64,000 bases of DNA from Thiocapsa imhoffii (GCF_016583985.1 NZ_NRSD01000004.1:207182-271181); one strand, 5' to 3'. Shown: positions 47,157 through 57,748, counted from the stretch's first letter. The notes: generated by a model from the letters alone, not told the origin. Made by a program: numbers and translations.

Positions 47157-47949
47157 GACGCGTGCCTCCATCAGCGGCTGCGCCGTGCGGGTCGAGCCAG
47201 ATCAAACTCGCCATCCGGCCGGTGACCCCGTCGCGCCGATATGAAAAAAAGGTTGCGGGGGCGGCCACCGTACAGTGACAACCACCATGGATCTCCCGCA
47301 CTCCACAGCGGCGCAGACGCTGACGCGCGAGCGCGGGAAGATCAGCGAAGAAGCGCCCCGCCCGGCCGGGACGAAACGCCTCCGTCGCCTCCGGATCCTG
47401 TGTCACGAATTGCGCCCGGACCTCGGCCCCGACCTCGAATGCATCCGGGCCGATCGCGGGACCGAGCCAGGCAATGAGTCGTTCGGGACGACGCTTCCCG
47501 AGGGTCGCGCAAGCAGACTCCAGGATGCCCGCGGCGAGACCGCGCCACCCCACATGCACGGCCGCCACGCAGGTTCCAAGGTCGTCGCACAAGAGGACGG
47601 GCAAACAATCCGCGGTCAAGACGACACAGACCACCCCAGGGACACGGGTGTAGGCGCCATCCGCCTCGCACGTACCCCGAGGTGCCGTCGCGGGTTGAGG
47701 CTCCTGATGCGGGTGATCCACCTCAAGCAGCCGACAGCCATGGATCTGTGAGAGCCACAAGGGCTCGGATGGGAGATGCAGCCGCTCGCGGATCAAGGCG
47801 CGGTTGACGGCAACTCGTCCCGGCTCGTCCCCCACATGGGTCCCCAGATTCAGGCTCGCATAGGGCCCACGGCTCACGCCACCGCTGCGCGTCGTTGAAA
47901 CCGCGATCACGCCCGGGGGGGCAGGCCAATCAGGCTCGATCAACTGCAC
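47149..47949 (-). CDS. pgeF: Peptidoglycan editing factor / purine nucleoside phosphorylase PgeF
   Basis: A 266-residue YfiH/LACC1-family enzyme. LSQIHGCRLLEV, VLTADCLPVLL and AAVHVGWRGLAAGILES contain the His-Cys-His metal/active site. Family members act as purine nucleoside phosphorylases or deaminases and prevent mis-incorporation in peptidoglycan precursors; older annotations call it laccase. It starts with GTG inside the rluD stop (10-base overlap), the common rluD-pgeF pairing. Confidence 0.92.
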   Translation of the reverse strand: MQLIEPDWPAPPGVIAVSTTRSGGVSRGPYASLNLGTHVGDEPGRVAVNRALIRERLHLPSEPLWLSQIHGCRLLEVDHPHQEPQPATAPRGTCEADGAYTRVPGVVCVVLTADCLPVLLCDDLGTCVAAVHVGWRGLAAGILESACATLGKRRPERLIAWLGPAIGPDAFEVGAEVRAQFVTQDPEATEAFRPGRAGRFFADLPALARQRLRRCGVREIHGGCHCTVAAPATFFSYRRDGVTGRMASLIWLDPHGAAADGGTRHA

Positions 47950-48953
47950 GTGACGGACTCGTGTCGCAACAGACCGAGAAGATCCGCGAAATCCGCGGCC
48001 ATCGGCACCTCCCAGGTCATCGTCGTCCCCAGCGTCGGATGCTCCAGGCCGAGGCGGATGGCATGGAGCGCTTGCCGTGGAAAGGTCTGCAGCGCCAACA
48101 CCAGGGCCGGCGACGCCTGTTTCGGCGGTCGCGGTCGCCCTCCGTAAACCCGGTCTCCAACCAGGGGAAATTGGATCGATGTCAGATGGACGCGGATCTG
48201 ATGCGTGCGTCCCGTCTCAAGCTCCACGGCCAGGAGTGTATGGCCCCTGAATCGTTCGAGCACACGATACCGGGTGGCCGCAAAGCGCCCGTCACGGACC
48301 ACCGCCATGCGTGTGCGGTGGGTCGGATGACGCCCGATTGGTGCCTCGATGCGTCCGCCCGCGACTACCTCACCGATCGTCAGGGCACAATATTCCCGGT
48401 GCACGCGTCGCGCCTGCAACTGCGCAACCAGGGAACAATGAGCATGCAGCGTTTTGGCCACGACAAGCAACCCGGTCGTGTCGCGATCCAGGCGATGCAC
48501 GATCCCCGCGCGTGGCACGCTCGCCAGGTTCGGGGCATGGTGGAGCAGGGCATTCTGGAGGGTTCCATCCGGATGGCCGGCTGCCGGATGGACGACGAGG
48601 CCAGCGGGTTTGTTGACGACCAGGATCTGCTCGTCTTCAAAGACCACATCGAGGGCAATCGACTCGGGGCGACAGTCTCCAATCGGCTCGATCCGGGCTT
48701 CTAACTCAATGACCTCGCCTGCCCAAACCTTATCGCGGCTCCGTCGCGGCGAGCCGTCGACCCGCACCTGACCCGACGCGATCCAGGCTTGCAGACGGCT
48801 ACGCGAAATCTCTGGAATGCTCACCGCGAGGACGTGATCAAGCCGTCGTGCGGCAAGCCCGGGATCGACCCGAATCGCGCGGCGAAATCGCTCCGCGGCC
48901 GGCACGGCGGGGCAACCCAACCCGTCCGCGCCACTGAGGCGAGGATCGGTCAC
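47940..48953 (-). CDS. rluD: 23S rRNA pseudouridine synthase RluD
   Basis: A 337-residue enzyme: S4 RNA-binding domain (about 20-80: RRLDHVLAVSIPEISRSRLQAWI) and RsuA/RluA catalytic domain with the catalytic Asp in IVHRLDRDTTGLLVVAK. It modifies helix 69 of 23S rRNA (positions 1911, 1915, 1917 in E. coli). The frame opens at 48989, but the GTG at 48953 has AAGGA seven bases upstream and is preferred. It heads a four-gene overlapping unit and is divergent from bamD, the conserved arrangement. Confidence 0.94.
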   Translation of the reverse strand: MTDPRLSGADGLGCPAVPAAERFRRAIRVDPGLAARRLDHVLAVSIPEISRSRLQAWIASGQVRVDGSPRRSRDKVWAGEVIELEARIEPIGDCRPESIALDVVFEDEQILVVNKPAGLVVHPAAGHPDGTLQNALLHHAPNLASVPRAGIVHRLDRDTTGLLVVAKTLHAHCSLVAQLQARRVHREYCALTIGEVVAGGRIEAPIGRHPTHRTRMAVVRDGRFAATRYRVLERFRGHTLLAVELETGRTHQIRVHLTSIQFPLVGDRVYGGRPRPPKQASPALVLALQTFPRQALHAIRLGLEHPTLGTTMTWEVPMAADFADLLGLLRHESVTCS

Positions 48954-49049
48954 GTCACCATCCTTAGTCGGACGGGTCCGCAGACGCACGCGCGAGGCGT
49001 GCGACCTTCGGTTATACTCGCCAACGAATTCAACAGGTATCTCCGATTC

Positions 49050-49877
49050 ATGAGCAGAACGTTATCACGACTCCCCGCGCTCGTGCTCGTCATCCTACTC
49101 AGCGGATGCGGGATCTTCGGCAAGGAGATCGATCTCACCGAAGGATGGAGCGCGGAACGACTCTACGCCGCGGCGTCCTCCGAGTTGGATTCGGGCAACT
49201 ATCAAAGAGCGATCGAATACTACGAGAAGCTTGAGGCACGGTTTCCCTTTGGTCGCTACGCGATGCAATCACAGCTCGACATCGCCTATGCCCACTATCG
49301 TGCTGATGAACCGGAGGCCGCGATCGCCGCCGCCGACCGCTTCATCAAGCTCTATCCGCAAAATCCCTATGTTGATTACGCTTATTATCTCAAAGGTTTA
49401 GTGAATTATAATCGCAGCGTGGGATTTCTCGACCGCTATATCCCGACCGATCCCTCTCAACGCGATCCGGGATCAGCGCTCGATGCCTTTGTGGATTTTT
49501 CGATCCTCGTCGAACGCTTTCCGGACAGTCGCTATTCCGAGGATGCGCGACAGCGCATGCTCTATCTTCGCAACAATTTGGCCAAACACGAGGTCAATGT
49601 CGCCCGCTACTATATGCGGCGCGGGGCTTATGTCGCGGCAGCCAATCGCGCAACGTACGTGATTGAACGTTTTCAGCGCACGAGTGCGGTCGAGAGTGCG
49701 CTTGAAATCCTGGTCGATGCCTATCGTGCGCTCGACAAACCCGAGCTCGCCGCCGACGCCCAGCGCGTGCTCGACCTTAATCGCGAAGCCGGGCGTTTCA
49801 TTGCCGATCAACCGCAGCCCGGGGATGTCAGTCTGGCACGGCGACTCTGGGATTACCTCAGCCTCGACGAAAATTGA
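49050..49877 (+). CDS. bamD: Outer membrane assembly lipoprotein BamD
   Basis: A 275-residue lipoprotein. The signal ends in a lipobox LSGC (Cys20); the rest is five TPR units, beginning AERLYAAASSELDSGNYQRAIEYYEKLEARFPFGRY. BamD is the essential lipoprotein of the BAM complex that folds outer-membrane proteins. A possible -10 TATACT is at 49013-49018 and a seven-pair inverted repeat (CGCACGC/GCGTGCG) at 48985-49003 lies between it and rluD. Confidence 0.96.
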   Translation: MSRTLSRLPALVLVILLSGCGIFGKEIDLTEGWSAERLYAAASSELDSGNYQRAIEYYEKLEARFPFGRYAMQSQLDIAYAHYRADEPEAAIAAADRFIKLYPQNPYVDYAYYLKGLVNYNRSVGFLDRYIPTDPSQRDPGSALDAFVDFSILVERFPDSRYSEDARQRMLYLRNNLAKHEVNVARYYMRRGAYVAAANRATYVIERFQRTSAVESALEILVDAYRALDKPELAADAQRVLDLNREAGRFIADQPQPGDVSLARRLWDYLSLDEN

Positions 49878-49966
49878 GCGTCCGGCGCGGCCACTCTCCG
49901 TCAATGTCCCACGGCATGGGGCCTGCAATCTGTTGATTGAGCCTGTCAACCGCCCCCTCACCCCTG

Positions 49967-49996
49967 CCCTCACCCCTGACGGAGCCGGGGTGAGGG
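49967..49996. terminator. Bidirectional hairpin between bamD and glnB
   Basis: CCCTCACCCC (49967-49976) pairs exactly with GGGGTGAGGG (49987-49996), loop of ten, in the 134-base gap of two convergent genes. A partial third copy of CCTCACCCC lies just before it at 49956-49964. Such CCCTCACCCC/GGGGTGAGGG elements recur in intergenic DNA of several GC-rich gammaproteobacteria. Confidence 0.65.
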
Positions 49997-50011
49997 ATCA
50001 TGACAGCGGCC

Positions 50012-50413
<402 letters not shown>

Positions 50414-50427
50414 TCAACAACAAAGCA

Positions 50428-50457
50428 GATCCCGCAGCCACTCGGCGCAGCGGGATC
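50428..50457 (-). repeat. Hairpin between nadE and glnB
   Basis: GATCCCGC (50428-50435) pairs with GCGGGATC (50450-50457), loop of 14, about 30 bases beyond the nadE stop and about 80 bases before glnB. It could attenuate read-through so that glnB has its own promoter. Confidence 0.45.
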
Positions 50458-50489
50458 GGTGCCTGCGCGCGCAAGGGCGCGACGGGCGA

Positions 50490-52133
50490 CTAGAATCCAC
50501 TGGTGATCGGATAGCGACGATCGCGACCGAAAGCCCGGTTTGAAATCCGCACTCCCGGGGGGGCTTGACGTCGCTTGTATTCGTTACGATCCACCATGCG
50601 AGTCACCCGCCGCACGACCTCAACCGGAAAGCCGCGCGCGGCGATCTGCTCCACGCTCTCGTCCTCCTCGATGTAGAGGCGCAGGATCGGATCCAAAAGC
50701 TCATAGGGCGGCAAACTATCCTGATCCGTCTGATCCGGACGCAATTCCGCGGATGGCGCGCGGGTGAGTACGCGCTCGGGGATCACCGGCGCGCGGCGGT
50801 TGCGATAATGCGCCAACCGATAGACCAGCTGTTTCGGGACGTCCTTGATCGGTGCGAAACCACCGGCCATATCGCCGTAGAGGGTCGCGTAACCGACCGC
50901 CATTTCACTCTTATTTCCGGTGGTGAGGAGGATGCGGCCGGTCTTGTTACTCATCGCCATTAAGATGATCCCGCGACAGCGAGCCTGAATATTTTCCTCT
51001 GTGACATCCGCTGGATAACCCGCGAACGCCGGCTCAAGCATCGATAGGAAGGCGTTGAAGGCCGGCTCGATCCCGATGCACCGCGTCTTCACACCGAGCC
51101 GCTCGGCCTCTTCGAGCGCATCCTGATTGCTCATGTCAGAGGTGTAGCGCGACGGCATCAAGACGCCCTCGACCACATCAGCCCCGAGGGCATCGACGGC
51201 GATCGCCAGTGTCAGGGCCGAATCGATGCCCCCAGACAGACCCAGTACCGCGCCCTGGAAGCCGTTTTTGCGCACATAGTCGCGCACCCCCAGGACCAGC
51301 GCCTCATAGAGACTCGCCAAGTCCTCTTCCTCTGGCGCGTCCGCGGTGGACCCGGACGCGGCCAACGGCAATCCTTGATGCACATCCCCCGCCGCGGACG
51401 CGAGCAAGTCCTCGACCTCGAGGGTCAGCAGGTCCTCGGCAAACAGGGATGCGCGCGCCCTGATGTGGCCTCGGCTGTCGGTCGCGAAGGACCCCCCATC
51501 GAAGACCAACTCATCTTGCCCGCCAACGAGGTTGGCATAGACCACGCCAAGAGCCTGCTCACGGGCCCGCCGCGCGACCAGGTCCTCACGCAACAGCCGC
51601 TTCCCGGCATGGAAGGGCGAGGCATTGAGGCTGATCAGGAGCTGCGCGCCAGCCGCGGCGGCCTGCCGGGTCGGTTCCTCCTGCCAGATGTCCTCGCAGA
51701 TGCTGAGGCCGATCTTGATGCCGAGATGATCAAGGACCAACGGCCCTGTTCCCGGTTGGAAATAGCGTTTCTCGTCGAACACACTGTAATTCGGTAAATG
51801 CTGTTTGGCATACTCGCCGAGCACCTGTCCATCACGCAGCACCCCAGCGACATTGTAGAGGCCGCCCACGGCGTTCAACGGGTAGCCCAGCACCAGGGTG
51901 ACACCATGGCATTCGGCGCGAATCCGCGCCACGGCGCGCTCCACCCGCCGCGTCAGCTCAGGGCGCAGCAGCAGGTCTTCCGGCGGATAGCCCGTCAAGG
52001 TCAATTCGGGGAAGACAAGCAGATCGACCCGATCCTGGCGTGCCTGCGCCGCGGCGGCAATCACCCGCTCGGCATTGCCCGTCACATCCGCGACCAAGAG
52101 ATTCAACTGCGCAACGCGAAGACGACATCCCAC
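50490..52133 (-). CDS. nadE: NAD+ synthase, glutamine-hydrolysing
   Basis: A 547-residue two-domain NadE: N-terminal nitrilase-like amidase (about 1-260; LLVFPELTLTGYPPEDLL with Glu, Lys in YAKQHLPNYSVFDEKRYF, Cys in LSICEDIW) that releases ammonia from glutamine, and C-terminal ATP-pyrophosphatase (GLSGGIDSALT P-loop). It amidates deamido-NAD in the last step of NAD synthesis. The frame is open far upstream into sucD, but the GTG at 52133 has GAGGG seven bases upstream and matches the family start, leaving a 70-base gap to sucD. Confidence 0.94.
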   Translation of the reverse strand: MGCRLRVAQLNLLVADVTGNAERVIAAAAQARQDRVDLLVFPELTLTGYPPEDLLLRPELTRRVERAVARIRAECHGVTLVLGYPLNAVGGLYNVAGVLRDGQVLGEYAKQHLPNYSVFDEKRYFQPGTGPLVLDHLGIKIGLSICEDIWQEEPTRQAAAAGAQLLISLNASPFHAGKRLLREDLVARRAREQALGVVYANLVGGQDELVFDGGSFATDSRGHIRARASLFAEDLLTLEVEDLLASAAGDVHQGLPLAASGSTADAPEEEDLASLYEALVLGVRDYVRKNGFQGAVLGLSGGIDSALTLAIAVDALGADVVEGVLMPSRYTSDMSNQDALEEAERLGVKTRCIGIEPAFNAFLSMLEPAFAGYPADVTEENIQARCRGIILMAMSNKTGRILLTTGNKSEMAVGYATLYGDMAGGFAPIKDVPKQLVYRLAHYRNRRAPVIPERVLTRAPSAELRPDQTDQDSLPPYELLDPILRLYIEEDESVEQIAARGFPVEVVRRVTRMVDRNEYKRRQAPPGVRISNRAFGRDRRYPITSGF

Positions 52134-52203
52134 GGTGAATCCCTCTCGTCTCAACACTTCAGTCTTAAGGATCTCGGCTCGGCGAGCATGCGCCGTGATG
52201 GCA

Positions 52204-53076
52204 TCAGGTTGCAAGCAGCTCCGCGAGCCGTCGTCCCATCTCCGCGGGGGAGCGGACGGTCGCCACGCCGGCTTGCTCCAACGCCGCGTACTTGCCCTCG
52301 GCGGTACCACGCCCACCGGTGACGATCGCGCCCGCATGCCCCATCCGCTTGCCCGCCGGCGCGGTGACGCCGGCGATGTAGGCGACGACGGGCTTGCTGA
52401 TACGCTCACGAATCACCTCGGCTGCCGCCTCTTCGGCACCACCCCCGATCTCACCGACCAGAATGATGGCGTCGGTCTCCGCATCCGCCTCGAAACGGTC
52501 GAGACAGGCCACGAAGTCGATTCCATGCAGCGGGTCGCCGCCAATGCCGACACAGGTGCTCTGGCCAAGCCCGACTTGTGTCGTTTGCCAGACGGCTTCG
52601 TAGGTCAGGGTTCCCGATCGCGACACGATCCCCACCCGACCCGGACGATGGATCTCGCCTGGCATGATGCCGATTTTACAGCCCCCTGGCGTGATGATCC
52701 CGGGGCAGTTGGGGCCGATCAGCACTGTTGGACTCGTCGCTAGAGCCGCCTTCACCCGCAGCATGTCAAGCGTCGGGATGCCCTCGGTGATGCAGACGAT
52801 GACCCGAATGCCCGCGTCCGCGGCCTCGAGTATGGCGTCGGCGGCATGCGCCGCCGGCACATAAATCATGGTGGCATCCGCACCGGTCGCGGCGACGGCT
52901 TGATGGACGGTATCGAAGACCGGGCGCTCGAGATGACGCTGCCCGCCTTTGCCGGGCGTGACCCCCCCCACGAGTTGGGTGCCATAGGCAATCGCTTGCG
53001 TGCTGTGAAAGGTGCCTTGACGACCCGTGAACCCTTGACAGATGACCCGTGTTTCCCGATCGACCAAGATGCTCAT
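52204..53076 (-). CDS. sucD: Succinyl-CoA synthetase alpha subunit
   Basis: A 290-residue CoA-binding subunit. [13 protein letters not shown] forms the CoA site, [12 protein letters not shown] and GHAGAIV with the phosphorylated His of the alpha subunit ([10 protein letters not shown]) are intact. It makes succinyl-CoA/succinate with ATP formation in the Krebs cycle. Its ATG overlaps the sucC stop by 4 bases. Confidence 0.96.
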   Translation of the reverse strand: MSILVDRETRVICQGFTGRQGTFHSTQAIAYGTQLVGGVTPGKGGQRHLERPVFDTVHQAVAATGADATMIYVPAAHAADAILEAADAGIRVIVCITEGIPTLDMLRVKAALATSPTVLIGPNCPGIITPGGCKIGIMPGEIHRPGRVGIVSRSGTLTYEAVWQTTQVGLGQSTCVGIGGDPLHGIDFVACLDRFEADAETDAIILVGEIGGGAEEAAAEVIRERISKPVVAYIAGVTAPAGKRMGHAGAIVTGGRGTAEGKYAALEQAGVATVRSPAEMGRRLAELLAT

Positions 53077-54266
53077 GATGGACCCCCATCAACCGTCGCG
53101 GATGCCGCCGCGGCCGCCGCGACGACACGCCGTGCCGCCTCGTCGAGACTCGCCACCGTCTCGAGGGCCAATCCGCTCTCGGCGAGCATGCTCAGCCCTT
53201 CACGCGCGTTCGTGCCCTCCAAGCGCACGACCAAAGGGACCGCGACCCTGGCCTCGCGCACAGCCTCGATGAGCCCCTCGGCTATCAGGTCACAGCGGAC
53301 GATGCCGCCAAAGATATTGACGAGCACCGCCCGCACCTGCCGCTCGGAGAGGATTAGTTTGAAGGCCTCGGTCACCCGTGCCGCGGTGGTTCCACCGCCG
53401 ACATCGAGGAAGTTCGCCGGTGCGCCGCCGTGCCATTTCACGAGATCCATGGTGGCCATGGCCAGACCAGCCCCATTGACCATACAGCCAATATTGCCCG
53501 TGAGCGCAATGTAGTTCAGACCATGCTGCTGCGCGGCCAGCTCGCGTGGATCCTCTTGGCTCGGATCCTGGTGCAGACGTCGCTCCGGGTGGCGATAGAG
53601 CGCATTGTCGTCGAGCGTGATCTTGGCATCCAAGGCAATCAGGGCCCCGGCCTCCGTGACCACGAGAGGGTTGATCTCGATCAGGCTGGCATCGGTGTCG
53701 ATCAAGAGCCGATAGAGACTCGCCAGCAACTGTCCCAAAGCCGTCCGTTGATCCTGGTTCAGACCCAGCTCGAAACCAAGTCGGCGCACCTGGTAGGGCT
53801 GCAACCCGACGGCAGGGTGGAGCCGCACCCGCACCAAACGCTCCGGATTCTCAGCGGCGGTGCGCTCGATGTCCACGCCGCCAGCGGCCGAACCGACGAA
53901 GAGCAGCCGTTCGGTCTCGCGCTCGAGCAGGAGCCCCAAATAGAACTCGCGGGCGATCGCGATGGGGCGTTCGATCAGCACCCAGTCGACCGGTCGCCCC
54001 TCTGCCGTTGTCTGCGCCGTCACCAAACGCTGACCCAAGAGACGCCGGGCCGCGGCCTCGACTGCGGCTGGGGTCTCGGCCATGACCACGCCTCCAGCCT
54101 TCCCGCGCCCCCCGGCATGGATCTGCGCCTTAACCAACCAGCGTTCACCACCCAGTTGGCGGCAGGCATCGGTAGCCGCCTCCACGCTGCGCACCGCACG
54201 CCCATCCGGAACCGGGATGCCATACTCCCGGAAGAGGCCTTTCGCCTGGTATTCGTGTAGATTCAT
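53073..54266 (-). CDS. sucC: Succinyl-CoA synthetase beta subunit
   Basis: A 397-residue ATP-grasp subunit beginning [18 protein letters not shown], with [23 protein letters not shown] and the C-terminal [10 protein letters not shown] loop that contacts the alpha subunit's phospho-His. Residues 395 and on form a short Ala-rich tail. The frame is open upstream, but the family starts at this ATG. sucCD sits apart from sucAB and is divergent from pilS. Confidence 0.96.
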   Translation of the reverse strand: MNLHEYQAKGLFREYGIPVPDGRAVRSVEAATDACRQLGGERWLVKAQIHAGGRGKAGGVVMAETPAAVEAAARRLLGQRLVTAQTTAEGRPVDWVLIERPIAIAREFYLGLLLERETERLLFVGSAAGGVDIERTAAENPERLVRVRLHPAVGLQPYQVRRLGFELGLNQDQRTALGQLLASLYRLLIDTDASLIEINPLVVTEAGALIALDAKITLDDNALYRHPERRLHQDPSQEDPRELAAQQHGLNYIALTGNIGCMVNGAGLAMATMDLVKWHGGAPANFLDVGGGTTAARVTEAFKLILSERQVRAVLVNIFGGIVRCDLIAEGLIEAVREARVAVPLVVRLEGTNAREGLSMLAESGLALETVASLDEAARRVVAAAAAASATVDGGPS

Positions 54267-54447
54267 GATCTGCCTGCCATGACGCCAGTACCGAACCCTC
54301 GAGGTCGCGTGCCCCTGCTTGGCCGCAACCTCGACATTCTGGTCTAATCGGCCAATGGTTGGCAAAGGTGCGTCACATGTCCATGATCGCGTATGCCGTT
54401 TGCGAGTGCGCCAAGAGCGTGGCACGACACCGCATCGCAGGCTTCGA

Positions 54448-56121
54448 ATGACAATGAATCATGCGCCCGAGCGCCAAGGTCCGCTGATGCAACAGGCGCC
54501 TTCGCGTCATGGCAACCCTTCCCGGCCAGCGGCTCTTCATCCGACCTGGTCGGCACTGCGTTGGTTGTTCCTCTTCAGGCTCGTCCTGCTCGGCGGGCTG
54601 CTCCTGCTCTTCTCGCCACTCGTCAATGAAGTCTTCACCGAGACGGTCGATCTCCCGCTGGCATGGCTGATCCTGGCGGTCTATGGCGTGCTCGTCCTGC
54701 TCAGTGGCATCGCACTCGCCGCGCGTCGCCCTGGGCGCGCGAGTCAGGTTCACCTCGCGATCTATCTCGACATCATCGCCTTCACCTTGCTGATGTTCGC
54801 CAGTGGCGGCATCACCAGCGGTTTGGGACTGCTGATCGGCGTGACGATTGCTGCCGGCGCGCTCATGATGGAGGGTCGCCTCGCCTTGCTGTTCGCCGCC
54901 CTGGCCACGCTCGCGGTGCTCACCGCGGAGATGTACGCCAATCTCCATGGCGGCGGAGCGGCAACGGGCTACACTCAAGCGGGTTTGCTCGGCGTCCTCT
55001 TTTTCACCGTTGCCTTGCTGGCGCACATTCTTTACCGTCGTGTGCGGGCGGCCGAGGCTACGGTCGCTCGGCATAGCGTCGACCTGGCCAATCTCACCAC
55101 CCTCAACGCCTATGTCATCGAGCATCTCGACATGGGCGTGTTGGTGGTCGATGGCGAACGGCGCATTCGTCTCGCCAACAAAGCAGCCTTGGTGCTGCTG
55201 AATCAGACGAAGGCTCGGCCGGGGCGCCCGCTCGCACAGATGTCACCATCACTACACGCTTGGTTTACACAGCAGTTGCCCATCGTGCAGCAGGATCGCA
55301 CGACGGTGCGCCATGGCGCGCGGACCTTGCGCGTCAGCATGAAACTGCTTGGCGAGACACCTGCGTCCGGAGCACTCATCTACCTGCAGGACACCCAAGA
55401 GGTCGACCGCATCGCTCAACAGATCAAACTGGCTGCGCTCGGCACCCTGACCGCGAGCATCGCCCACAACATCCGCAATCCGCTGAGTGCCATTACGCAC
55501 GCGAGTCAATTGTTTGCCGAGGACAAACAGCTTTCGGAGGAAGATCGGCACCTGCTGGACATCATTCGACGCAACAGCGCACGCATCGACGAGACCGTGC
55601 GCAGTGTCCTGCAACTCTCCAGTCGCAACCAGATTGACCCCGCGCCCATCGACCTCGCAAGCTGGCTGAGCGATCTGGTCGAGGAGTTTCGCGAGACCCA
55701 CCGACTGGCGGAAAACCGTTGTACACTCACGATCGAGGTACGACCCGAATGGGTCGAGGTCGATGCACGGCATCTCCAGCAGATCCTCGCCAATCTCTGC
55801 GAAAATGCCCTCGTTCACGGCGACACCGAGGACCAACCCGCACGGATTCAGATTCGGCTCACACAGACCGACGATGCTCAGCACCCTCTCCCGGTGATCG
55901 AAGTCAGCGATGAGGGCCCGGGCATCGACGAGGCCATCGTGCAGGACATCTTCAATCCCTTCTTCACAACCAAATCGACCGGCACGGGCCTTGGACTCTA
56001 CATCGCGCGCGAGTTGGCCGAAACCAACGGAATCGGCCTGAGCCACGAGCCTGCCAAACCCCATGGCAGCCGTTTCAGACTGGTATTCGGCGCCCGCTTG
56101 AATCCGGCCCCCACCCATTGA
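54448..56121 (+). CDS. pilS: Sensor histidine kinase PilS
   Basis: A 557-residue kinase: six membrane segments (about 30-205), a PAS-type domain (about 225-320), HisKA (about 325-395) and HATPase_c (about 440-550: NLCENALVHG, DEGPGID, STGTGLGL). The phospho-acceptor box reads SIAHNIRNPLSAITHASQL with His340; the residue after it is Asn341 where most kinases have Glu. PilS with PilR controls pilin (pilA) transcription. The start at 54448 has AGG six bases upstream; ATGs at 54454 and 54487 are possible. pilR follows after 214 bases. Confidence 0.9.
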   Translation: MTMNHAPERQGPLMQQAPSRHGNPSRPAALHPTWSALRWLFLFRLVLLGGLLLLFSPLVNEVFTETVDLPLAWLILAVYGVLVLLSGIALAARRPGRASQVHLAIYLDIIAFTLLMFASGGITSGLGLLIGVTIAAGALMMEGRLALLFAALATLAVLTAEMYANLHGGGAATGYTQAGLLGVLFFTVALLAHILYRRVRAAEATVARHSVDLANLTTLNAYVIEHLDMGVLVVDGERRIRLANKAALVLLNQTKARPGRPLAQMSPSLHAWFTQQLPIVQQDRTTVRHGARTLRVSMKLLGETPASGALIYLQDTQEVDRIAQQIKLAALGTLTASIAHNIRNPLSAITHASQLFAEDKQLSEEDRHLLDIIRRNSARIDETVRSVLQLSSRNQIDPAPIDLASWLSDLVEEFRETHRLAENRCTLTIEVRPEWVEVDARHLQQILANLCENALVHGDTEDQPARIQIRLTQTDDAQHPLPVIEVSDEGPGIDEAIVQDIFNPFFTTKSTGTGLGLYIARELAETNGIGLSHEPAKPHGSRFRLVFGARLNPAPTH

Positions 56122-56335
56122 ACATGATCATTCCGCGCCATCGAAGACCCGGCAGCGTGGTGGCCGCACGCGGTGATCGGCACCCGGGTTCAACGCCTCA
56201 TGCGTGCCAACGTCCGCCGCGCGCTCCGTGCCGTTGCCCGCTCGTCGTGAACGCCGGGAACGCATTGAGAACGGTGCCCGTGAGACGCCTGACAAGGTGT
56301 TGCCGCGCGTCGCTCCCGCAGACGGAGTCAGGGTC

Positions 56336-57709
56336 ATGACCAAGGCGCGTGCACTCGTCGTCGATGATGAGCGTGACATCCTCGATCTGTTGTCGATGAC
56401 CCTCGGGCGCATGGACATCCAGGTCTCCACGGCAGACAACCTCACCAAGGCCAAACAACTCGTCGAGACAGACCGTTTCGATCTGTGCCTGACCGACATG
56501 AGCCTCCCTGATGGCAATGGTGTCGACTTGATTCGCTTCATCGCGGCGCAACGACCACAGCTGCCGGTGGCCATGATCACCGCACACGGCAACATGGAGT
56601 CAGCGGTTGCCGCGATGAAGGCCGGAGCCTTCGATTTCGTCGCCAAGCCGGTCGATCTCAAACAGCTCCGCCTGATCGTCGAGGCCGCGCTGCGCTTGCG
56701 CGGCATCGCCCAAGCGGCCGCGGATGATGACCTGGCCTCTGCTCATCTTACTGGGACTGGGACCACGTTGATCGGGGCCTCCACGATCATGCAGCAGATT
56801 CGCCGCTTGATCCTGAAACTCGCCCGCAATCAGGCGCCCGTCTTCATCACCGGGGAGAGTGGGACCGGCAAGGAGTTGGCCGCGCGCATGATCCACGCAC
56901 AAGGGCCACGCAGCGCGTTTCCCTTCGTCGCCGTCAACTGTGGTGCGATTCCTCAGGATCTGGTCGAAAGCGAACTCTTTGGCCACAAGAAGGGCAGCTT
57001 CACCGGCGCGGTGAGTGACAAAGACGGTCTGTTCCAAGCCGCCTGCGGGGGCACCCTGTTTCTCGACGAGGTCGCCGAGTTGCCGTTGGCGACGCAAGTC
57101 AAACTCTTGCGCGCCATTCAAGAAAAAACCGTGCGTCCGGTCGGCGCCCAGCAAGAAACGTCGGTGAATGTACGCATCATCAGCGCCAGTCATCGCGACC
57201 TCGCACTGGCGGTCGACAAGGGGACGTTCCGCCAAGACCTGTTCTACCGCATCAATGTCATCGAACTGCGCATGCCCGCCCTGCGCGAACACCCTGAGGA
57301 TATCCCCTTGTTTGCCGAGCGCATCCTCGCGCGGCTGGCACCGGATCCAGACCATGTGCCGCAATGGCGGCTCACGACCGCCGCGCGGCAAGCCTTGATG
57401 GATTACGATTTTCCCGGCAATGTCCGGGAGCTTGAAAATATCCTTGAGCGCGCGACCGCCCTCTGTGAAGAAACGGCCATTGGGGTCGAAGACCTCTATC
57501 TGCCCGTGACCGCCCCCCCGGCGACGTCACCTCCTGACGACGATCCGCAGGAGACGGTTCCGCTTGAGGACTATTTGGGCGAGATCGAGCGCAAGGTCAT
57601 CCTCGATGCCCTTGAGAAGACTCATTGGAACCGGACCGCGGCCGCTAAACAGCTTGGTATGACGTTGCGGTCATTGCGTTATCGTCTCGCAAAACTCGGC
57701 ATCGAATAG
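56336..57709 (+). CDS. pilR: Sigma-54-dependent response regulator PilR
   Basis: A 457-residue NtrC-type activator: receiver (about 1-120; VVDDERD acid pocket, phospho-Asp in CLTDMSLPDG, Lys in AKPVDL), AAA+ domain (about 140-375; Walker A GESGTGKE, sigma-54 loop GSFTGA, Walker B GGTLFLDEVAELP, arginine finger region FRQDLFYRINV) and a Fis-type HTH at the end (NRTAAAKQLGMTLRSLRYRL). It activates sigma-54 promoters, classically pilA. GGAG at eight bases supports ATG 56336. Confidence 0.94.
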   Translation: MTKARALVVDDERDILDLLSMTLGRMDIQVSTADNLTKAKQLVETDRFDLCLTDMSLPDGNGVDLIRFIAAQRPQLPVAMITAHGNMESAVAAMKAGAFDFVAKPVDLKQLRLIVEAALRLRGIAQAAADDDLASAHLTGTGTTLIGASTIMQQIRRLILKLARNQAPVFITGESGTGKELAARMIHAQGPRSAFPFVAVNCGAIPQDLVESELFGHKKGSFTGAVSDKDGLFQAACGGTLFLDEVAELPLATQVKLLRAIQEKTVRPVGAQQETSVNVRIISASHRDLALAVDKGTFRQDLFYRINVIELRMPALREHPEDIPLFAERILARLAPDPDHVPQWRLTTAARQALMDYDFPGNVRELENILERATALCEETAIGVEDLYLPVTAPPATSPPDDDPQETVPLEDYLGEIERKVILDALEKTHWNRTAAAKQLGMTLRSLRYRLAKLGIE

Positions 57710-57748
57710 AGCAACGGCAACAGTAAGCGCGTGCTGCGCGACCCATCC

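Noticed and set aside
52134..52409. N-terminal extension of NadE overlapping sucD
   Set aside because: The added 92 residues are low-complexity Ser/Arg/Pro, overlap a conserved gene, and a GTG with a good binding site lies at the family start.
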